In this document: positions 59,523-64,000 of the stretch, in pieces
Layout: every line of letters starts with the position of its first letter
How positions within the stretch are numbered: position 1 is the stretch's first letter
Assembly: GCA_018401055.1 (NCBI GenBank)
Contig: JAGYLB010000097.1
Coordinates: forward strand, 1-64,000
Reading direction: 5' to 3'
From: Roseicyclus sp.
GTDB taxonomy: Bacteria > Pseudomonadota > Alphaproteobacteria > Rhodobacterales > Rhodobacteraceae
DNA: 64,000 nt
Notes under the pieces: generated by a model
What the model was told of the DNA's origin: nothing
The model's input: the letters and a program-made list of their open reading frames with translations, nothing else
Databases searched by the model: none
Program-made: the position numbers and the translations under genes

Positions 59523-60478
59523 ATGGGTAAGCCGCATCCTGTAGAGTTGCGCCAGAGGGTGGTGGATCATGTGGCGGAGGGGAACACGCATCGGTCGACG
59601 GCAGCGCGGTTCAGGGTCTCGGTCAAGTTCGTCAACGACATGGTCAAGTTGATGAAAGAAACCGGGGCCTCGCGCCAAAGGCTCAGGGCAATGGCGGCGG
59701 GCATGGCAAGCTGTCCTCCCTGAAGGACTGGGTGGCCCGCCGGATTGCGGAGAAGCAGGATCTGACGGCAGCCGGACTGGCCAGCGAGATCGCCGCGACG
59801 CATGGGATGGCGGTGCATCGGGGCTCGGTCTGGCGGCTGTTGCGGGACCTCGGGCTGACGCACAAAAAAGACCTGCAAGCCGTCGAGCAGAAGCGGCCCG
59901 AGCGTCGCGGCGGCGCGCCACATCTGGATCACTCGGCGCCAGCCCTTCATGGCCAACATGCTGACGCGGATCGGCTTTATTGACGAAACCTCCGTCAAGA
60001 CAAACATGGCCAAGACCACCGGCTGGGCCCGCGCGGAGAACGGCTGGTCGATCACGCGCCCTTCGGCCATTGGCAGACCCAGACTTTCATCGCGGCCCTG
60101 CGCCACGACCGCCTCGATGCACCCTGGGTGATCGACGGCCCGATCAACCGTGAGCTCTTCGATCTCTACATCGAGACCCAGCTCGCCCCGACCCTGCAGC
60201 CTGGCGACGTGATCATCTTGGACAACCTGTCCAGCCACAAAAGCCCGAAGGCCTCCGAAATGCTGCACGACATCGGCTGCTGGTTCTTGCCGCTGCCGCC
60301 CTACTCGCCTGATCTGAACCCCATCGAAATGGCCTTCGCCAAGCTCAAGGCCTTGCTCCGCAAAGCCGCCGCCCGAACCTACGATGACCTCTGGAAAGCC
60401 GTCGGGGCCGTCTGCGACCTCTTCACCGAGGACGAATGCCTCAACTACTTCATCGCCGCAGGATACAAACCCGAATGA
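59523..60478 (+). CDS. IS630-family transposase (three frameshifts)
   Basis: About 318 aa when restored. HTH region (MGKPHPVELRQRVVDHVAEG, RVSVKFVNDMVKLM), then the DDE core: IGFIDETSVKTNM, VIILDNLSSHKSP and LPPYSPDLNPIEMAFAKLK. Breaks near 59670 (C missing in GGGGCCTCGCG), 59900 (extra C) and 60030 (C missing). Every break is a single base in a G/C run, and the protein is complete once repaired. Confidence 0.88.
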
Positions 60479-60479
60479 A

Positions 60480-60491
60480 CGCGACACGCTC
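60480..60491. repeat. Right terminal inverted repeat of the IS630 element
   Basis: CGCGACACGCTC followed by TA. It begins 2 nt after the transposase stop. Confidence 0.85.
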
Positions 60492-60494
60492 TAA

Positions 60495-60809
60495 TGGGGT
60501 GGTAAACCGACGGAAATTGAACAAAAACTCCTGCGCGATGCTGAGCCACAGGAAGTCAACAGCTACCAGATTTTCGATACGGAAATCCTTGGTCTGGCGG
60601 CGAAGGTGCAAAGCTCCGGGTCACGGACCTTCTCGCTGGACTACCGCTTCGCCGGACGGCAGCGAGGGTTTACGATCGGGCGCTGGCCAAATTAGAGCGT
60701 GACCGCGGTGCGCGAACGGGCCCGAGAGCCGCGCCGCATGATCTTTGTGGGCAAGGATCCGCTGTCAGTGAGCTTGAAGAAGCATTTCTCTCGATGCCTA
60801 TCGTCCTAA
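60495..60809 (+). pseudogene. Relic of a tyrosine-type integrase, N-terminal part
   Basis: Reads KPTEIEQKLLRDAEPQEVNS, then IFDTEILGLAAKVQSSGSRT and LDYRFAGRQRGFTIGRWPN, followed by TAG and continuing in the same frame SVTAVRERAREP and IFVGKDPLSVSL. This is the N-terminal arm-binding domain of P4-type integrases (typical text GSWPDWSVTAARERAKELRR), so TAG replaces the Trp codon TGG. The catalytic domain is absent. It lies between the dehydratase and the T4SS genes. Confidence 0.75.
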
Positions 60810-61823
60810 CCGCTTCGCCCTTTCCGCCATCCTAACCATTTGCGCGCTGGCCGTCACAGCAGCGCTCCGCACCACAACAGGCGCCCGCACCGCCCCTCGC
60901 CCGATCGCCTCACCGGTCGTCAGCGCCCCGATCCGCGCCCTGCCCTTGACGCCGTCGGTATTGAAGACCCCTCGCATGATCCCGGTCGACCCAGCGACAA
61001 GGGCGGGTGCTGCGGCCACCATCAGGTTGCCCGAGATCCCCCGCACGATGAGGGGTGTTGCCGCGACGAAGCCCTTGGCCAGGAACACCATCACGAAGAA
61101 CGGCACCAGTGAGCCGATATTGGTCGCCGAGTTCGGATCGCCGAGCTGCGCCAGCAGCGAATTCGCCATGCCGACGACGGTCGAGAACATGGCGGCGATG
61201 ACGATGGGGTAGAAGGCGTAGCTGATCGTCGTCGAGACCCATCTGTGGAAGAAATCCTTGGTCGCATCGAAGAGCGACAGCGCGATCATGATCGGCGCGA
61301 GGCCGAGCATCAGGGTCAGCATCATCTTGGCGAAGATGAGGACGATGCCGGTCATGAAGCCGAGCAGGCTCAACATGACGAGGCCGATCCCGCCCAAGAT
61401 CGCGCCTGTCATCCAGTTCAGGTTGCTGCCTATCGCGTTCAGGTACTGGCTGAACTCTGTGATCAGGTCATCGAACTCAGCGGCAAAGTAACTTGCACCG
61501 GCCCCGCCGCCCCCAACCGAAGAGATCAGGGCCCCGGCGATATAATCGAGACCCCCAATAATGGCGGTGGCGACCGCGTTGAAGTTGGCCCAGTTGAAGG
61601 CGAAGAGCCCTATCAGCGTCAGCTTGATGAGATACCAGAAGAAGCTGGCCCCATCCATACTGCGGAACTGGAAGGCCATGTTGATGCAAACGCCGATCAG
61701 CGAAAGCGTGACCATCAGCAGGACGATCGTGCCGGTATTGCTCGCCACAGCCCCGAACTGGGACTCGGCCGCATCGGCAAGGAAGCCGTCGGCGGTTCCG
61801 ACCATCCAGCTGACGATGCTCAT
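60798..61823 (-). CDS. virB6: Type IV secretion system protein VirB6
   Basis: 341 aa, at least five membrane segments (for example IVLLMVTLSLIGVCINMAF, LTLIGLFAFNWANFNAVATA, GLVMLSLLGFMTGIVLIFAK). The Gly-rich loop and the late helix VPFFVMVFLAKGFVAATPLI fit VirB6/TrbL channels. Start at 61823, whose ATG overlaps the TAA of the upstream gene by one base. It forms the inner-membrane channel of a conjugation or effector system. The end abuts the integrase relic. Confidence 0.85.
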   Translation of the reverse strand: MSIVSWMVGTADGFLADAAESQFGAVASNTGTIVLLMVTLSLIGVCINMAFQFRSMDGASFFWYLIKLTLIGLFAFNWANFNAVATAIIGGLDYIAGALISSVGGGGAGASYFAAEFDDLITEFSQYLNAIGSNLNWMTGAILGGIGLVMLSLLGFMTGIVLIFAKMMLTLMLGLAPIMIALSLFDATKDFFHRWVSTTISYAFYPIVIAAMFSTVVGMANSLLAQLGDPNSATNIGSLVPFFVMVFLAKGFVAATPLIVRGISGNLMVAAAPALVAGSTGIMRGVFNTDGVKGRARIGALTTGEAIGRGAVRAPVVVRSAAVTASAQMVRMAERAKRLGR

Positions 61824-62242
61824 TACCAGTTGCCTTGCGCTTCGCAGAGGTCCTGGACGTCGCGGGCGATCTGGTTTTGCTCGTTGCGAATGGCCAAGCG
61901 CGCTTGAGTATGCTCCGCCTGCGTGCTTGTCGCGAACCGTTCCTCGTACTCGGCCGAGGCTGCATCCCATGACGGGAAGCGGACATCACAGCCGCAGTCG
62001 CCAGTTGCCTTGATCGCCTCCCAGGACCGCAACTCGTAGAGCCGCATCAGCGTCAGCGCCTTGTAGGACTCGCGCGGGTGGACTTCATCCATCCAGGTCG
62101 GGCGAGCGGGCCGGTCGTTGCAGATCCGGTATTCCTGGGGCGACATGGTCACGGTGAGATCGTTCGTCACCTGAGGCGCGGTCTGGGCCGCGAGGGGCGC
62201 GGCCAGCAGGGTGACAGCGGCGGCGAGGGTGATCTTGCGCAT
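61823..62242 (-). CDS. Periplasmic protein of the type IV secretion cluster
   Basis: 139 aa. Signal peptide MRKITLAAAVTLLAAPLAAQ. Mature part has cysteines in YRICNDRP, GDCGCDV and DLCEAQ, four in all, likely forming disulfides. Found between VirB11 and VirB6, where some systems keep a small exported factor (VirB5- or VirB7-like position), but I see no diagnostic motif. AAAGGAAA precedes the ATG at 62242; an ATG at 62263 is possible. Confidence 0.7.
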   Translation of the reverse strand: MRKITLAAAVTLLAAPLAAQTAPQVTNDLTVTMSPQEYRICNDRPARPTWMDEVHPRESYKALTLMRLYELRSWEAIKATGDCGCDVRFPSWDAASAEYEERFATSTQAEHTQARLAIRNEQNQIARDVQDLCEAQGNW

Positions 62243-62259
62243 GGGGGTTTCCTTTCGGT

Positions 62260-63294
62260 TCATTCGGCGGCGACCGCAGGGCGTTTAGTGCCCTCGGTTC
62301 CGGCAGTGTTCTGGTCTGGATGTCTCGCCTGCCCCGGCAGTAAGAACTCGGTGATGCCGCGCGCGCCGTCATGACGGCCGGCCTGGATGATCACGTCGAT
62401 GGAGCCTTCGATGTAGTCGACCATGTCGGCATAGGTCATCGGCACATCGGTCTTGAGGGCGGCGATGGCGAGGCGGCGGACGGCGAGTTGCGGGGTCTCG
62501 GCGTGCAGGGTTGTGAGCGAGCCGCCATGCCCCGTGTTGATCGCCTCGAGGAAAGTCATGGCCTCCCGCCCCCGGACCTCGCCGAGCACGATCCGGTCAG
62601 GGCGCATGCGCAGGGTCGAGGCCAGAAGCACATCGGCGCTGCGGGCCTCCGTGTCGCGGTCCGCGATCAGCGTCACGGCATTCGGCTGTTCGGGACGCAG
62701 CTCGGCTGCCTCCTCGATGGTGATGATCCGTTCCTCGGGTGGGATCAGTGAGAGGATCTTGCGCGCCGCGACCGTCTTGCCGGTGGATGTGCCGCCCGAG
62801 ACGATCATGTTGAGCTTGTTCTCGACGCAAAACCGCAAGGCGGCGTCGATATCACCCGAGGCCACCACAGCGCGCAGTGCTGCGTTCCTTTCCCGGCGGA
62901 GGCCTTCGAGGCTGCGTTCCTTGCCATAAAGGAAGCCAAGCTTGATCGCCTCCAGCGGCAGAGAGGAGAAGAACCGCAGCGAGATCGAGAACCCGCCCTC
63001 CACGGCCGGTGGCTGGATCACCTGCGCCCGGATCGGACGGTCCCGGTAGAGAATCGAGACCGAGACGATGGGTTTCTTGGTGCTGAGCGTCGTCGAGGCG
63101 GCCGAGGCGATCTGGTTCCCGAGGTCCTTGATCTCGGTCTGGGTCAGCGGGTTGCCGAGGCCTCGCATGAAATGATCGCCCTGGAACTCGCCCCAGACCC
63201 GACCATCCGGGTTGATGCAGATCTCGATCGTGTCGTCCCGTTGCACGTGCGCGCCCAGCCGGTCGAGCGAGGCTTCGAGATAGCTCGCCGCCAT
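62260..63294 (-). CDS. virB11: Type IV secretion ATPase VirB11
   Basis: 344 aa. Walker A SGGTSTGKTVAARKIL, Asp box ERIITIEEAAELRP, Walker B PDRIVLGEVRGREAM and His box GHGGSLTTLHAETP. Hexameric traffic ATPase that powers pilus assembly and substrate transfer. Start at 63294 (MAASYLEASLDRLG), 1 nt after the VirB10 stop; the longer frame overlaps virB10. Confidence 0.93.
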   Translation of the reverse strand: MAASYLEASLDRLGAHVQRDDTIEICINPDGRVWGEFQGDHFMRGLGNPLTQTEIKDLGNQIASAASTTLSTKKPIVSVSILYRDRPIRAQVIQPPAVEGGFSISLRFFSSLPLEAIKLGFLYGKERSLEGLRRERNAALRAVVASGDIDAALRFCVENKLNMIVSGGTSTGKTVAARKILSLIPPEERIITIEEAAELRPEQPNAVTLIADRDTEARSADVLLASTLRMRPDRIVLGEVRGREAMTFLEAINTGHGGSLTTLHAETPQLAVRRLAIAALKTDVPMTYADMVDYIEGSIDVIIQAGRHDGARGITEFLLPGQARHPDQNTAGTEGTKRPAVAAE

Positions 63295-63295
63295 G

Positions 63296-64000
63296 TCAAA
63301 AGATTTCCAGATCGCGGTCGACCATGACCGTGATGCGCGTGCCCTGATCCACATGGATCACAGGGCGGATCGCGAGATAGTCCTGCATCACGCTTTGGGT
63401 GCTGTCGCGCAGGTCGGTCCCGACATCACTCGCGATATCGGCGGCAGCCTCATCCTCGATCTGTCCAGCGGCGGCTGCGGGCAAGGCCCCGATCAGCGAG
63501 ATCAGCGCGGCCGAACCGAAGCGCTGCGCAAAGCGGGTGTCGACAAAGCCGGTGGTGCCGGTGCGGCCGAGCTCGTCGCCACCAAAGGCGCTGATCTCGA
63601 CTGTCTGGTTGTCGGGCAGGATGATGCGGTCCCAGGCCACCATGACTCGCGACTGCGCGAGCGCCACATCGGAGCGATAGCGCCCCACAAGACGTGCACC
63701 GCGCGGGATCAGGACCCGCGCGCCGTCGAAGGAATGCACATCTTCCGAGACGATGGCCCGGATTGCACCGGGCAGCGTGCTGTCGAGGGCTGTCTCGGTC
63801 ACGGCCTGGATCATCGTGCCCTGCACGACGGTGTTGCCGGGGTTCACGATCACTTCGGCCCGCGTCACTGCGGCAGGTCTGGCGCCCGCGCGCACGAAGG
63901 CTTCGTCTTCATTCAGGCGCGCGGCCTCGAGGCTGTTCTCTCGGTCGGTCCCTGCCCCCATCCCGGAAAACGCGATCATGGGTGAGGCGATGCGTTCGGC
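63296..64000 (-). CDS. virB10: Type IV secretion system protein VirB10 (partial)
   Basis: The last about 235 codons; open through the right edge. The conserved TrbI/VirB10 region is present: VIVNPGNTVVQGTMIQAVTE, LPGAIRAIVSEDVHSFDGAR, LIPRGARLVGRYRSDVALAQ and RVMVAWDRIILPDNQTVEIS. VirB10 spans both membranes and opens the outer-membrane pore. It is the first gene of this cluster visible; others should lie beyond 64000. Confidence 0.92.
   Translation of the reverse strand, partial: AERIASPMIAFSGMGAGTDRENSLEAARLNEDEAFVRAGARPAAVTRAEVIVNPGNTVVQGTMIQAVTETALDSTLPGAIRAIVSEDVHSFDGARVLIPRGARLVGRYRSDVALAQSRVMVAWDRIILPDNQTVEISAFGGDELGRTGTTGFVDTRFAQRFGSAALISLIGALPAAAAGQIEDEAAADIASDVGTDLRDSTQSVMQDYLAIRPVIHVDQGTRITVMVDRDLEIF

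Larger units (their letters stand above)
59437..60491 (+). mobile_element. IS630-family insertion sequence
   Basis: 1,055 bp. Left end GAGCATGTCGCG and right end CGCGACACGCTC are inverted with one mismatch. TA flanks both sides (59435-59436 and 60492-60493), the target duplication of IS630/Tc1-like elements. The transposase fills the element. Confidence 0.85.

Noticed and set aside
59523..60478. Programmed frameshifting in the IS630 transposase
   Set aside because: Three separate single-base breaks at unrelated G/C runs are unlike the one slippery A-run used by some IS elements, and the same kind of error is found in host genes.

Overview
High-GC DNA (about 65% by eye) from an alphaproteobacterium, almost certainly Rhodobacterales (Roseobacter/Paracoccaceae type). 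The basis is the gene content: a soluble NAD-dependent formate dehydrogenase operon (fdsGBACD) with its LysR gene, tatABC next to a DUF815 ATPase, glnB-glnA, a nagZ-scpA-scpB block behind argS and a SPOR protein, a VPLPA-CTERM protein and several Hint_2-domain proteins.

Layout. 0-4.7 kb: RNase J end, soluble Cache/MCP-like sensor, DEAD-box helicase, small secreted, hypothetical and VOC proteins. 4.8-10 kb: phytase-like esterase, VPLPA-CTERM protein, and prfC flanked by decayed fragments of a second prfC. 10-12 kb: two convergent Hint proteins. 12-22 kb: housekeeping genes (SDR, ABC ATPase, tatABC, DUF815, alkB, ftsY, DMT transporter, yciB, pseudouridine synthase, tadA). 22.2-24.5 kb: DUF3291 protein and a peptide-type binding protein. 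24.7-29.5 kb: a sulfur/persulfide module (Crp/Fnr regulator, tiny leader ORF, two YeeE/YedE channels, persulfide dioxygenase-like MBL protein, DUF442 protein, SulP transporter). 29.5-33.7 kb: ugpBAEC glycerol-3-phosphate importer. 34-43.7 kb: xthA, a decayed Hint gene, an IscA-type protein, dgt, argS, SPOR protein, nagZ, scpAB. 43.7-49.1 kb: glnBA, nnr, a Hint protein, tRNA-Leu, homocysteine methyltransferase. 49.1-57.6 kb: LysR and fdsGBACD, interrupted by an IS110-family element. 57.6-60.5 kb: xylonate-type dehydratase whose stop codon is hit by an IS630-family element. 60.5-64 kb: integrase relic, then a type IV secretion cluster (VirB10, VirB11, periplasmic protein, VirB6) running off the window.

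Quality. About 40 single-base indels break otherwise conserved genes, including essential ones (ftsY, argS, tadA, scpA) and both transposases. The restored frames give complete family-length proteins, so most breaks look like sequencing or consensus errors. Broken genes are annotated over their restored span with the break positions. Only the prfC fragments, the 35-kb Hint gene and the integrase remnant look truly decayed.

Most interesting. An IS110-family element sits exactly at the fdsA/fdhD start-stop junction, with about 230 bp of non-coding DNA upstream of its transposase where a bridge (seeker) RNA would be expected. Also notable are the duplicated prfC relics, four Hint_2 paralogues that differ in the nucleophile position, a 19-codon ORF coupled to a sulfur channel, and a membrane-free sensor with inverted MCP/Cache order.
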